Shown here: positions 28,768-37,382 of the stretch, piece by piece
Layout: every line of letters begins with the position of its first letter
Numbering within the stretch: position 1 is the stretch's first letter
Assembly: GCA_963707145.1 (NCBI GenBank)
Contig: CAVPOQ010000004.1
Span: 1 to 64,000, forward strand
Origin: RPQJ01 sp963707145
GTDB taxonomy: Bacteria > Pseudomonadota > Gammaproteobacteria > Steroidobacterales > Steroidobacteraceae
DNA length: 64,000 nucleotides
Direction of reading: 5' to 3'
Notes under the pieces: model-generated
Told to the model about the DNA's origin: nothing
Seen by the model: the letters and a program-made list of their open reading frames with translations, nothing else
Databases searched by the model: none
Program-made: the position numbers and the translations under genes

Positions 28768-30390
28768 ATGGGCTCCGTCGCGCGACGCAGCTGGGCAGGT
28801 GCGGCACTGGCCGTGCTTGCGCTGCCGGCGCTGTTGCCGCTGCTGTCGGCGGTGGCGGCGTGGGCCGCACCGGCGGGCGAGGTGTGGGCGCACCAGCTCC
28901 AGTACGTGCTGCCGCGCGTCGCGGTGAATACCGTGCTGCTGCTGCTGGTGGTGGGCACCTCCACGGCCCTGCTCGGCACCGCGCTGGCGTGGCTCGTGGC
29001 GGCGCACGAGTTCCCGGGCCGTCGCGTGTTCGCCTGGGCGCTGCTGCTGCCGCTCGCGGTCCCGGCCTATGTGCTTGCAGTCGTGTTCGCCGGTGCGCTC
29101 GACTACGCGGGGCCATTGCAGGGCTGGCTGCGCCAGGCGTTTCACGCCGGGCTGCGACTGCCGCCGATCCGCTCGCTCGGTGGTGCGGCGCTGGTGCTCA
29201 CCCTGTGCCTCTATCCGTACGTGTACCTGCTGGCACGTGTCGCGCTCGAGGCCGCGGGCAGCCGTCCGCTCGAGGTCGCGCAGTCGCTCGGGCTCGATCG
29301 CGACACCGCACTGCGGCGCGTGCTGCTCCCACTGGTGCGACCCGCGGTGGCGGCCGGCGTGGCGCTCGTGTGCATGGAGACGCTCGCCGACTTCGGCGTG
29401 GTTGCGGCGCTCAACGTCGATACCCTGACGACGGCGATCTATCGCGCGTGGTACGGCATGTACTCGATTGCCGCGGCGCTGCAGATGGCGGCGGTGCTCG
29501 GCCTGGTGGCGACGGCGGCGGTGTGGCTGGAGCGGCGCGCTCGCGGTGCACGCGGCTACGCGGCGCAGCGTCCGGCCGGCGAACTGCCGCGGCGCCGGTT
29601 GCGCGGCGGCGCGGCGCTCGCCGCGACCGCCTTCGCGGGGACCGTACTCGCAGTCGCGTTCGTGCTGCCGATGGCGCAACTGGTCGCCTGGGCCTGGAAG
29701 CACGCTGCCGTGGATCTGGACGCCCGTTACTGGGCCTTCGCGGGTCGCAGCGTGGCGCTGGCGGCCTCGGGCGCGTTCGTGGTCGTGATCGCCGCCCTGG
29801 TTCACGGTTACGCGCTCCGCGGTGAGCGTCGCTGGTGGGCGATCGGCCTCGGTCGCATGGCGACCACCGGCTACGCGATCCCTGGAACGGTGCTCGCCGT
29901 GGGCCTGTTCGCACCGCTCGCCGCGCTGAACGGCTGGCTGCAGGACCGGCTCGATGCGCTGCTCGGCGCGGCCGCGCCGCAGCTGTTCCTGCAGGGTACG
30001 CTGCTCGCAATGTTCCTCGCCTACCTCGCGCGCTTCCTCGCGGTGGGTGCGGGGCCGGTCGAGAGCGGACTCGAGCGCATCCATCGCCATCTCGACGAGG
30101 CGGCCGCGCTGCTCGGCGTCCGCGGCGTCAGGCGCCTGTACCGCCTGCACCTGCCGCTGCTGCGCGGCAGCCTCGCGGCGGCGGCGATCCTCGTGTTCGT
30201 CGACCTGATGAAGGAACTGCCGATCACGCTCATGACGCGGCCCTTCGGTTTCGAGACGCTCGCCGTGCGCGTGTTCGAGATGGCGGCGGAGGGCGAGTGG
30301 CAGCGCGCGGCGCTGCCGTCGGTTCTGATCGTCGCGGCGGGCGTGATCCCGGTGGTACTGCTCGCGAGGCGTGTCGCCCATGTGGCTTGA
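28768..30390 (+). CDS. fbpB: FbpB-like ferric iron ABC transporter permease
   Basis: The protein has 540 residues with about twelve membrane helices in two homologous halves. Each half has an EAA-type loop that docks the ATPase: EVAQSLGLDRDTALRRVLLP at about residues 169-188, and EAAALLGVRGVRRLYRL in the C-terminal half. Such fused permeases belong to the ferric iron and thiamine transporters. The start lies three bases after the fbpA stop, and the 3' end overlaps fbpC, so the three genes form one Fur-controlled operon. Confidence 0.92.
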   Translation: MGSVARRSWAGAALAVLALPALLPLLSAVAAWAAPAGEVWAHQLQYVLPRVAVNTVLLLLVVGTSTALLGTALAWLVAAHEFPGRRVFAWALLLPLAVPAYVLAVVFAGALDYAGPLQGWLRQAFHAGLRLPPIRSLGGAALVLTLCLYPYVYLLARVALEAAGSRPLEVAQSLGLDRDTALRRVLLPLVRPAVAAGVALVCMETLADFGVVAALNVDTLTTAIYRAWYGMYSIAAALQMAAVLGLVATAAVWLERRARGARGYAAQRPAGELPRRRLRGGAALAATAFAGTVLAVAFVLPMAQLVAWAWKHAAVDLDARYWAFAGRSVALAASGAFVVVIAALVHGYALRGERRWWAIGLGRMATTGYAIPGTVLAVGLFAPLAALNGWLQDRLDALLGAAAPQLFLQGTLLAMFLAYLARFLAVGAGPVESGLERIHRHLDEAAALLGVRGVRRLYRLHLPLLRGSLAAAAILVFVDLMKELPITLMTRPFGFETLAVRVFEMAAEGEWQRAALPSVLIVAAGVIPVVLLARRVAHVA

Positions 30391-31480
30391 GTTGCACGGA
30401 GCGGTGCGCGACTTCGGCGCGCGGCGCGCGCTGGACGGCGTGAGCTTCGAACTCGGCGAGGGCGAGATCGGCTGCCTGCTGGGGCCCAGCGGCTGCGGCA
30501 AGACCACGGCGCTGCGCTGCATCGCCGGGCTCGAGACGCTGGACGCGGGCCGGGTGCTGTCGCGAGGCCGTCTGCTCGCCGGCCCCGGCGTGCACGTCCC
30601 GCCGCACGAGCGCGGCATCGGGCTCGTATTCCAGGACCACGCCCTGTTCCCGCACCTCACGGCGCGCGGCAACGTCGAGTTCGGTCTGCACGCGCTCTGC
30701 GCAGCCGGGAGCCGGGAGCGCGCCGCCCGCATGCTCGAACGCGTCGGGCTCGCCGACTGCATGGATGCGTATCCGGCGCAACTCTCGGGCGGGCAGCAGC
30801 AACGCGTCGCGCTCGCCCGCGCGCTCGCGCCCGAGCCGTCCACCGTGCTGCTCGACGAGCCGTTCGCGAGCCTCGACGCCGCGCTGCGCGAGCGGCTGGT
30901 GGGCGAATTGCGCACGCTGCTCAAGTCGCTCGGCGCCACGGCGCTCGTCGTCACCCACGACCAGCAGGACGCCTTCGCGCTCGCCGACCGCGTGGGCCTG
31001 ATGCGCGCCGGGCGCCTCGAGCAATGGGACACACCGTACGATCTCTACCATCGTCCGCGCTCGCGCTTTGCCGCGGAATTCGTGGGCCAGGCCTCGTTCC
31101 TGCCAGCCTGCTGCTCGGGCCGCGGGCAGCTGCAGACCGAGCTCGGACCCCTGCTCGAGGGTCACGAGACGACCGCCTGCGGCGGGACGGTGGACGTGCT
31201 GCTGCGTCCCGACGACGTGGTGCATGACGACGAGGCGCCGCTCAAGGCCCGCATCATCGAGCGCGTGTTCCGCGGCGCGGATTTCCTGTACACGCTCGAG
31301 CTGCCAAGCGGTCGGCGCGTGCTTTCGCTCGCGCCGAGCCACCACGACCATCTCATCGGCGAGCGGATCGGCGTGCGCCTCGCCACCGATCACGTGGTGA
31401 CGTTTCCGCCGCGCGACGGCGTCACGAGCTCTGGCGACGCATCAGCGCAAGAAACAGCGGCACGCCGACCAGCGCAGTGA
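30380..31480 (+). CDS. fbpC: FbpC-like ferric iron ABC transporter ATP-binding protein
   Basis: The protein has 366 residues from ATG 30380; an in-frame GTG at 30371 is possible. Walker A is GPSGCGKTT (35-43), the signature LSGGQQQR (135-142), Walker B VLLLDEPFASLD, and the switch VVTHDQQDAFAL. A C-terminal TOBE-type region (about 240-345) is present, as in FbpC. It overlaps the permease gene by 11 bases. The last 59 bases also encode, on the other strand, the C-terminus of BtuC, so the Ala/Ser-rich tail after residue 345 is probably unstructured. Confidence 0.92.
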   Translation: MWLELHGAVRDFGARRALDGVSFELGEGEIGCLLGPSGCGKTTALRCIAGLETLDAGRVLSRGRLLAGPGVHVPPHERGIGLVFQDHALFPHLTARGNVEFGLHALCAAGSRERAARMLERVGLADCMDAYPAQLSGGQQQRVALARALAPEPSTVLLDEPFASLDAALRERLVGELRTLLKSLGATALVVTHDQQDAFALADRVGLMRAGRLEQWDTPYDLYHRPRSRFAAEFVGQASFLPACCSGRGQLQTELGPLLEGHETTACGGTVDVLLRPDDVVHDDEAPLKARIIERVFRGADFLYTLELPSGRRVLSLAPSHHDHLIGERIGVRLATDHVVTFPPRDGVTSSGDASAQETAARRPAQ

Positions 31481-32402
31481 GCGCACCGACGGGCAGCTGA
31501 CGCGGTGCGATCAGCGTGCGCGCGGCGAGATCGGCGGCCATCAGCAGCACCCCGCCCGCGAGCGCGGAGGCCGGCAGCACCACGCGGTGGTCGCTGCCGA
31601 GCGCGAGCCGCACCAGGTGCGGCGTCACGAGGCCCACGAAGCCGATGCTGCCCGCCGCGCTCACGGCTGCGCCGGTGAGCAGCGAGCTCACTGCGAACAT
31701 CAGCAGTTGCAGCCGGCGCACGTCCATACCGACGGTCGCCGCCAGCACCGTGCCGCGCGCGAGTACGTTCAACTGCCGACCGAGCGCGACGCCGGCGAGC
31801 GCCGCCGCCCCAAGCAGCCCGAGCAGCCACGGCCAGCGCTCCGCTCGCGACAGGTCGCCGAGCAGCCAGAACACCATGCCGCGCAGCGCCACCTCGTCGC
31901 CCAGCGCGAGCAGCAGACTCACCACCGATCCCGCGCCCGCGGCCACCACGATCCCGGTGAGCAGCAGCCGCGCCGGTGTCCAGCCGCCCGGACCCTGGGC
32001 CAGCGCGAACACCAGCAGACACGCCGCGAGCGCCCCCAGTGCGGCGAACCCGTCCACGCCGGCTGCCGGCAGGCCGAGCATGATCGCCACCAGCGCGGCC
32101 ACCGAGGCGCCGCCCGACACGCCCATGACGTAGGGATCGGCGAGCGGATTGCGCAGCAGCACCTGCAGGAGCGCCCCGGAAACGGCCAGCAGCCCACCCA
32201 CGGCGAAGGCCGACAGCGCCCGCGGCAGCCGCAGCTCGAGCACGACGTCGCGGGCCAGCGACGGCGCCCCCGACCCGAGTGCGGCGGCGATCTCGCGCAG
32301 CGACAGCGGCACGCTGCCCGCGGCAAGCGACAGCCCGAGCAGGGCGGCTGAGGCCAGCAGGAGGACGAGGATCGCCTGGGAAAGTGGGAGGCGGCGGTGC
32401 AT
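31422..32402 (-). CDS. btuC: BtuC-like FecCD-family ABC transporter permease
   Basis: The protein has 326 residues with about ten membrane helices. Family motifs are LRLPRALSAFAVGGLLAVSG, NPLADPYVMGVSGGAS, GSIGFVGLVTPHLVRL and the closing LPVGALTALVGVPLFL. FecCD permeases import B12 or ferric siderophores. The only other incomplete parts in the window are BtuF and BtuD, so BtuC is the simplest reading, although the gene stands apart from both. Its 3' end overlaps the convergent fbpC by 59 bases. It is divergent from rppH. Confidence 0.85.
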   Translation of the reverse strand: MHRRLPLSQAILVLLLASAALLGLSLAAGSVPLSLREIAAALGSGAPSLARDVVLELRLPRALSAFAVGGLLAVSGALLQVLLRNPLADPYVMGVSGGASVAALVAIMLGLPAAGVDGFAALGALAACLLVFALAQGPGGWTPARLLLTGIVVAAGAGSVVSLLLALGDEVALRGMVFWLLGDLSRAERWPWLLGLLGAAALAGVALGRQLNVLARGTVLAATVGMDVRRLQLLMFAVSSLLTGAAVSAAGSIGFVGLVTPHLVRLALGSDHRVVLPASALAGGVLLMAADLAARTLIAPRQLPVGALTALVGVPLFLALMRRQSS

Positions 32403-32531
32403 TTCGGGGTCCGGGGCGGTCGAAGCCTACGTCGGGGTTCGCGCCGGCCACAAGGCGCGCGGCGGCAGTGGTGCCTTGGACCCGGCGGCGGCGATGTGAA
32501 AAAATCAAGCGCTCCGGGAGCTTACGGAATC

Positions 32532-33113
32532 ATGACCGACTGCATCGACGCCCATGGATTTCGCGCCAACGTCGGGATCGTCCTGATCCGCGGCGGCGGC
32601 GACGTGTTCCTGGGAGGTCGCAGCGACGGTCGCGGCTGGCAGTTCCCGCAGGGCGGCGTGCAGCCCGAGGAGTCGGCGGAGCAGGCCCTGTTCCGCGAGC
32701 TGCGCGAGGAAGTCGGGCTCGTTCCTGACGACGTCGAGATCATGGCCGCGACGCGCAGCTGGCTGCGCTACCGCCTGCCGCAACGCTACGTGCGCCGGCG
32801 TTCCCAGCCGCTGTGCATCGGCCAGAAACAGCGCTGGTTCCTGTTGCGCATGGTCGGCAGCGAGGAGCGGCTGCGCTTCGACGTGACCGCGCGGCCGGAG
32901 TTCGACACCGGACGCTGGGTGGACTACTGGTCGCCGGTGCGCGAGGTGATCTACTTCAAGCGCTCCGTCTACGCGCGGGCGCTGGACGAACTCGGTCGGC
33001 AGGCCTTTCGCGACGGACCGCCGCCGCGCCCGGAGTGGTGGTCGGAGTCGCTGCTTCGGCCGCCGGCCCGTCCGCAGCGGCGGCCATCGACTGCCGTTGT
33101 GGCAGACGAGTGA
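32532..33113 (+). CDS. rppH: RNA pyrophosphohydrolase RppH
   Basis: This Nudix hydrolase removes pyrophosphate from 5'-triphosphate RNA and so starts mRNA decay. It has 193 residues from ATG 32532. The Nudix box reads GGVQPEESAEQALFRELREE (GX5EX7REUXEE), followed by VGL. The RppH-type N-terminus FRANVGIVLIRGGG and the later GQKQRWFLLRM confirm the assignment. A basic, Pro/Arg-rich C-terminal extension (about 165-193) is longer than in E. coli. It overlaps the next gene by one base. Confidence 0.95.
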   Translation: MTDCIDAHGFRANVGIVLIRGGGDVFLGGRSDGRGWQFPQGGVQPEESAEQALFRELREEVGLVPDDVEIMAATRSWLRYRLPQRYVRRRSQPLCIGQKQRWFLLRMVGSEERLRFDVTARPEFDTGRWVDYWSPVREVIYFKRSVYARALDELGRQAFRDGPPPRPEWWSESLLRPPARPQRRPSTAVVADE

Positions 33114-33835
33114 TGGAACCGGCCGGGAACCCGCGCCCGGCGTGGCGCGGCCGGTCCGTCTGGATCGGTCTCGCCGCCGTGGTCGTGGCCGTGCTGGGCG
33201 CGGCCTACGCCTATCACCGCGGCCGGCTGTCCGCCGGACTCGACGGCGCCAGCGTGGCGATCGAGCGCCGCGACCTGCTCGCCAAGGTGGAGCGGCTCGA
33301 GCGGAAGAACGCGGAACTGAACGCCAAGGCGGCCGAGCTCGAGATGGCGCGGCGACTCGACCGCGAGGCCTATGGACAGGTGGAGCGCTCGCTCGGCGAG
33401 CTGCAGTCGCAACTCTCCCGGCAGGGAGACGACCTCGCCTTCTACCGCAGCATCGTCTCCCCGGAGGACGGCGTCCAGGGCCTGCGCATCCAGCGCCTCG
33501 ACATCCAGTCGGGCGGGGAGCCGCGGGAGTTCGTGATCAAGCTGACGCTGATCCAGGCGATGCGCCACGAAAGCGTCGCTTCGGGACTGGCGCAGGTGGT
33601 GCTCCACGGCATGCAGGGCGACCGGCCGAAGCGCTACTCGGTCGGCGACCTCCTCGGGCGTCCGCGCGCCCAGTTGCCGTTCTCGTTCCGCTACTTCCAG
33701 ACGCTGGAGCAGGCCGTCACGCTCCCGGAGGGCTTCCAGGCCTTCGAGGCGGAGGTGCAGGTCCGCTCCAGCAAGCTGCGCTTCCCGCTGCAGCAGTCGT
33801 TCCCGTGGAAGGTGGGCGGGTCGGCCGACCCGTGA
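33113..33835 (+). CDS. membrane-anchored coiled-coil protein (DUF6776-like)
   Basis: The protein has 240 residues from ATG 33113, which overlaps the rppH stop (TGATG). One membrane helix at about 17-36 is followed by a coiled coil at about 48-100 (VERLERKNAELNAKAAEL). A C-terminal beta-rich domain contains DDLAFYRSIVSPED and LPFSFRYFQTLE. Proteins of this shape are common beside erpA or bactofilin genes in gammaproteobacteria, but no function is established. The topology implies a periplasmic C-terminal domain. Confidence 0.75.
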   Translation: MEPAGNPRPAWRGRSVWIGLAAVVVAVLGAAYAYHRGRLSAGLDGASVAIERRDLLAKVERLERKNAELNAKAAELEMARRLDREAYGQVERSLGELQSQLSRQGDDLAFYRSIVSPEDGVQGLRIQRLDIQSGGEPREFVIKLTLIQAMRHESVASGLAQVVLHGMQGDRPKRYSVGDLLGRPRAQLPFSFRYFQTLEQAVTLPEGFQAFEAEVQVRSSKLRFPLQQSFPWKVGGSADP

Positions 33836-33895
33836 CCGTCACACGGCGGTGCTAATATCCGGCGTCCCCACACGGACCCGATGGAGCACGGAGCG

Positions 33896-34258
33896 ATGAC
33901 AGACCTGGCAGAAGCCCCCGCGACCGACTCGCCGGCGCTGGTATTCACCGATTCGGCCGCGGTCAAGGTCGGAGAGCTGATCCGCGAGGAAGGCAACCCG
34001 AACCTCAAGCTGCGGGTGTTCGTCTCCGGCGGCGGCTGCTCCGGATTCCAGTACGGCTTCACCTTCGACGAGAACGAGGAGGAGGGCGACACCTGCATCG
34101 AGGCGCGCGGCGTCAAGCTGCTGGTGGACCCGATGAGTTTCCAGTACCTCGCCGGTGCCGAGATCGACTACAAGGAAGACCTCGAGGGCGCCCAGTTCGT
34201 GATCCGCAACCCCAACGCGACCACCACCTGCGGCTGCGGCTCCTCGTTCGCCGCCTGA
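33896..34258 (+). CDS. erpA: iron-sulfur cluster insertion protein ErpA
   Basis: This A-type carrier delivers Fe-S clusters to apoproteins. It has 120 residues from ATG 33896; an in-frame ATG at 33881 would add five. The three cluster-binding cysteines are C48 in VSGGGCSGFQYG and C112 and C114 in the C-terminal TTTCGCGSSF. The segment VDPMSFQYLAGAEIDY is characteristic of ErpA rather than IscA. It lies next to a Ppx/GppA gene. In P. aeruginosa erpA precedes anmK, an M23 gene and tyrZ, a similar neighbourhood. Confidence 0.95.
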   Translation: MTDLAEAPATDSPALVFTDSAAVKVGELIREEGNPNLKLRVFVSGGGCSGFQYGFTFDENEEEGDTCIEARGVKLLVDPMSFQYLAGAEIDYKEDLEGAQFVIRNPNATTTCGCGSSFAA

Positions 34259-34265
34259 GGCCCGC

Positions 34266-35771
34266 TTGGCCTCGCCGCGCCCGCCGGTACCCGACGTCCT
34301 CGCCGCCGTCGACCTCGGGTCGAACAGCTTCCACATGCTGGTCGCGCGCTACGCGCAGGGCCAGCTCGTGGTCGTCGACCGCCTGCGCGAGATGGTGCGG
34401 CTCGCCGCCGGCCTCGACGAGCAAGGCCGCCTGAGCCGCGAATCCATCGGCCGCGCGCTGCAGTGCCTGGAGCGATTCGGCCAGCGGCTGCGCGACGTGC
34501 GGGCCGAGCGGGTGCGGGTCGTCGGCACCAACACGCTGCGCAAGGCGCGCCGCAAGGGCGCGTTTCTCGACCGCGCGCGCGAGGCGCTCGGGCACCCGAT
34601 CGAGATCATCTCCGGCGTCGAGGAGGCGCGGCTGATCTACCTCGGCGTCTCGCGCACGACCCCGAGCGACGGCGGACGCCGCCTGGTCGTGGACATCGGC
34701 GGCGGCAGCACGGAACTGATCATCGGCGAAGGGCTCGAGGCACGCAGGCTCGAGAGCCTCTACATGGGTTGCGTGAGCCTGAGCACGCGGCATTTCGGCG
34801 ACGGTGTCATCACCGAAAAGCGTATCCGGCGCGCCCGCACCGAGGCGCAGCTCGAGATCGAGCCGGTGATGGCGCGCTTCGGACGCCCGGAGTGGGACAC
34901 GGCCTTCGGGGCCTCCGGCACGATGCGCGCAGCGGCCGACGCGCTGGCGGCGCGCGGCACGGGCCGCGGCACCATCGACCGCGAGGGCGTGCAGTGGCTG
35001 CTCGGCGAGTGCCTGCGCGCGGGTGAGGTGGGCAGGCTGCGCCTGCCGGGCCTCGCCCCCGAGCGGCAGGAGATCATGCCCGGCGGGCTCGCGATCATGA
35101 TCGAGGTCTTCGACATGCTCGGCATCGACAGCATGCGCGTCGCCGACGGCGCGCTGCGCGAGGGGCTGCTCTACGACCTCGTCGGCCGACTCACCGACGA
35201 GGACGCGCGCGTGCGCAGCGTACGCTCGCTGGAGGCGCGCTTCCACGTGGACGCGGCGCAGGCGGACCGGGTCGAGGCGACGGCACTCTCGTTCCTGGCA
35301 CAGGTGCGCGAGGCCTGGAAGCTCGACGAGCCGCTCGCGGAGCTCGCGCTCGGCTGGGCGGCACGGCTGCACGAGATCGGGCTCGACATCGCCCATGCGC
35401 ACTACCACCGGCACGGCGCCTACCTGCTGCAGCACGCCGACCTGCCCGGCTTCCCGCGCGAGGAGCAGCAGTTGCTTGCGGCGGTGGTGGGCAGCCACCG
35501 CCGGAAGATCAACCCCGCGCTGCTCGAGGACCTCGTGCCACCGTGGCACCTGAAGGGCGAGTTCCTGATCGTGTTGCTGCGGTTCGCCGTGCTGCTGCAC
35601 CGCGCGCGCGGCCCGCGGGCGCTGCCGGCGATTGCGCTGAAGCCGCGTGGGCGTTCCCTCGAGGCCGCGTTCCCCAAGGGATGGCTCGCGGAGCATCCGC
35701 TCACGGTCGCGGACCTGGAGCAGGAGATCGAGTACCTGCAGGCCGCCGGGTTCCGCCTGCGCGTGCAGTGA
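34266..35771 (+). CDS. Ppx/GppA family exopolyphosphatase or pppGpp phosphohydrolase
   Basis: The protein has 501 residues. The actin-like N-terminal fold has AAVDLGSNSFHMLVAR, VVGTNTLRKAR, ISGVEEARLIYLGV and VDIGGGSTELIIG. A C-terminal helical HD-like region includes LHEIGLDIAHAHYHRHGAYL. Members cleave polyphosphate (Ppx) or pppGpp (GppA), and sequence alone does not decide. The only possible start before the conserved N-terminus is TTG 34266, eight bases after the erpA stop, with no clear ribosome binding site, so translation may depend on erpA. Confidence 0.9.
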   Translation: MASPRPPVPDVLAAVDLGSNSFHMLVARYAQGQLVVVDRLREMVRLAAGLDEQGRLSRESIGRALQCLERFGQRLRDVRAERVRVVGTNTLRKARRKGAFLDRAREALGHPIEIISGVEEARLIYLGVSRTTPSDGGRRLVVDIGGGSTELIIGEGLEARRLESLYMGCVSLSTRHFGDGVITEKRIRRARTEAQLEIEPVMARFGRPEWDTAFGASGTMRAAADALAARGTGRGTIDREGVQWLLGECLRAGEVGRLRLPGLAPERQEIMPGGLAIMIEVFDMLGIDSMRVADGALREGLLYDLVGRLTDEDARVRSVRSLEARFHVDAAQADRVEATALSFLAQVREAWKLDEPLAELALGWAARLHEIGLDIAHAHYHRHGAYLLQHADLPGFPREEQQLLAAVVGSHRRKINPALLEDLVPPWHLKGEFLIVLLRFAVLLHRARGPRALPAIALKPRGRSLEAAFPKGWLAEHPLTVADLEQEIEYLQAAGFRLRVQ

Positions 35772-35802
35772 CCCCGCGCGCGGCCGACGCCGTGCGCGCG
35801 GG
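35772..35802. repeat. GC-rich hairpin between convergent ppx and M23 peptidase genes
   Basis: CCCGCGCGCGGC and GCCGTGCGCGCGGG pair with one bulged base around a short loop, just after the Ppx stop. There is no T-run, so a classical Rho-independent terminator is not shown. A role in transcript end formation between the two converging genes is plausible. Confidence 0.4.
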
Positions 35803-35847
35803 AGACCGAACGGAACTGGTCGGGGCTGCGCCGGGACCGGATCGCGG

Positions 35848-37158
35848 TCAGCGGCTCGCGACGGTCGTTGCCGCGTCGCGGTCGGTCAGTCGCAGTTGGG
35901 CGAGCGCGGTGTCGACGCCGGCCCGGAACTCCGCGGCGTAGGCATCCGGCACCGCGGTGTTCGGCAGCGGCACGGTTGCCGGGTTCTTGTGCTTGCCGCC
36001 CACGCGATACTCGTAATGCAGGTGCGGACCGGTCGAGGCGCCGGTCGTGCCCACGTAGCCGATCACCTGACCCTGCGTCACCTTGCGCCCGGTGCGCGCA
36101 TCGCGACCGAAGCGCGACATGTGCCCGTAGAGCGTGGTGATGCCGCGGCCGTGGTCGATGATGACGGCGTTGCCGTAGCCGCCCTTGCGTCCGGCGAACT
36201 CGATCCTGCCGTCGCCGGCGGCCCAGATGGGCGTGCCGGTGGGAGCCGCGTAGTCGGTGCCCTGGTGCGCGCGCACGCGGCCGCTGAGCGGATGCAGGCG
36301 ACGCGGGTTGAACCCGGAGCTGATGCGCGTGAAGTCGAGCGGCGCACGCAGGAAGGCCTTGCGCATGCCGCGGCCCTCCGGCGTGAAGTAGCCGCGCACG
36401 GCGCCGTCGGCGGACTCGAACCACACGGCGCGGTAGGTGCGCCCCTGGTTGACGAACTCGGCGGCCAGCACGCGACCGTCGCTCACGTAGCGCCCGTCCT
36501 GGAACTTGCGCTGGTAGATCACGCCGATCTCGTCGCCGCGGCGGATGTCGAGCGCGAAGTCGATGTCCCAGCCGAAGATCTCGTTGGCGAGCACCATGAT
36601 GGTCTCGGCAGAGAGTCCGGCGCTGCGGCCGGCGGCGAACAGCGATGAGTCGATGCGCGCGCGGGTCGCGCCGACTTCGACCTCGAGCGGGTTCTCGACG
36701 TAGTCCACCGCGAAGCCGTCGCCGGCGCGCGAGACCGACAGCGAGAGCGTGTTGCTGATGCGCCGGTTGAGCGACAGCAGCGCGCCGTCCGCGTGGGTCA
36801 GCGTGATGATGTCGCCGGGGCGCAGCAGGTCGATCGCCCTGCGCACGTCTGGAAGCTGGCGAAGGTCGGTGAGCGTCGTGTTGTCGATGCCCGCGGCGCG
36901 CAGGATGCGGTCGAGCGTGTCATTGCGCTGGACCGTGACCTCCACGCTGCGGGGGCCGGTGTCGGGCTCGAGGGGCTGCGCCGAGGCCGCGAGCGCCGTC
37001 AGGTCCACGGAGGCGGGCAGGTCGGAGGCGGGGGGGCGCATCAGCAGGGCTGCGGCGGCGGCCAGCGGCAGTGCCGCGGTGGCGAGAATCCAGCGACGCC
37101 CGGTCGCAATCGGGCGCTGCGCGGCGGCGCGTACGCCGCGGAAATCGGCTGTAGGCAA
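35848..37158 (-). CDS. M23-family murein DD-endopeptidase with OapA/LysM-like N-terminal region
   Basis: An N-terminal membrane helix (ILATAALPLAAAAALLM) is followed by a LysM-like/OapA segment (VTVQRNDTLDRILRAAGID, LRPGDIITL). A C-terminal LytM domain contains the zinc motifs HQGTDYAAPTGTPI and GPHLHYEYRVGG. It resembles MepM, which cuts peptide cross-links to allow cell-wall growth. The position next to tyrS and an rRNA operon matches the P. aeruginosa order. The N-terminus is uncertain: TTG 37158 has GGGG eight bases upstream, while the frame stays open to another TTG at 37218. No ATG or GTG lies before the helix. Confidence 0.88.
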   Translation of the reverse strand: MPTADFRGVRAAAQRPIATGRRWILATAALPLAAAAALLMRPPASDLPASVDLTALAASAQPLEPDTGPRSVEVTVQRNDTLDRILRAAGIDNTTLTDLRQLPDVRRAIDLLRPGDIITLTHADGALLSLNRRISNTLSLSVSRAGDGFAVDYVENPLEVEVGATRARIDSSLFAAGRSAGLSAETIMVLANEIFGWDIDFALDIRRGDEIGVIYQRKFQDGRYVSDGRVLAAEFVNQGRTYRAVWFESADGAVRGYFTPEGRGMRKAFLRAPLDFTRISSGFNPRRLHPLSGRVRAHQGTDYAAPTGTPIWAAGDGRIEFAGRKGGYGNAVIIDHGRGITTLYGHMSRFGRDARTGRKVTQGQVIGYVGTTGASTGPHLHYEYRVGGKHKNPATVPLPNTAVPDAYAAEFRAGVDTALAQLRLTDRDAATTVASR

Positions 37159-37382
37159 GATCGGTACCCCCGGAATCGATGCCGCGCGTAAGGTAGTTGC
37201 GCGGACGCCACGCGTCAACTGTCAAATCGGTCGTTTTTCCCTTCTTCGACAGCCGCTTGCGTTGTGAATGTCAATTCTGTGACGGCAATCCGGTCCAAGC
37301 AGCCGGATTGCCTCGGGACCGGCGAGTCCATACAGTCCGGCGGCCGCACCGGCCCGATGCCACGAGACGCCACCCCGACACC

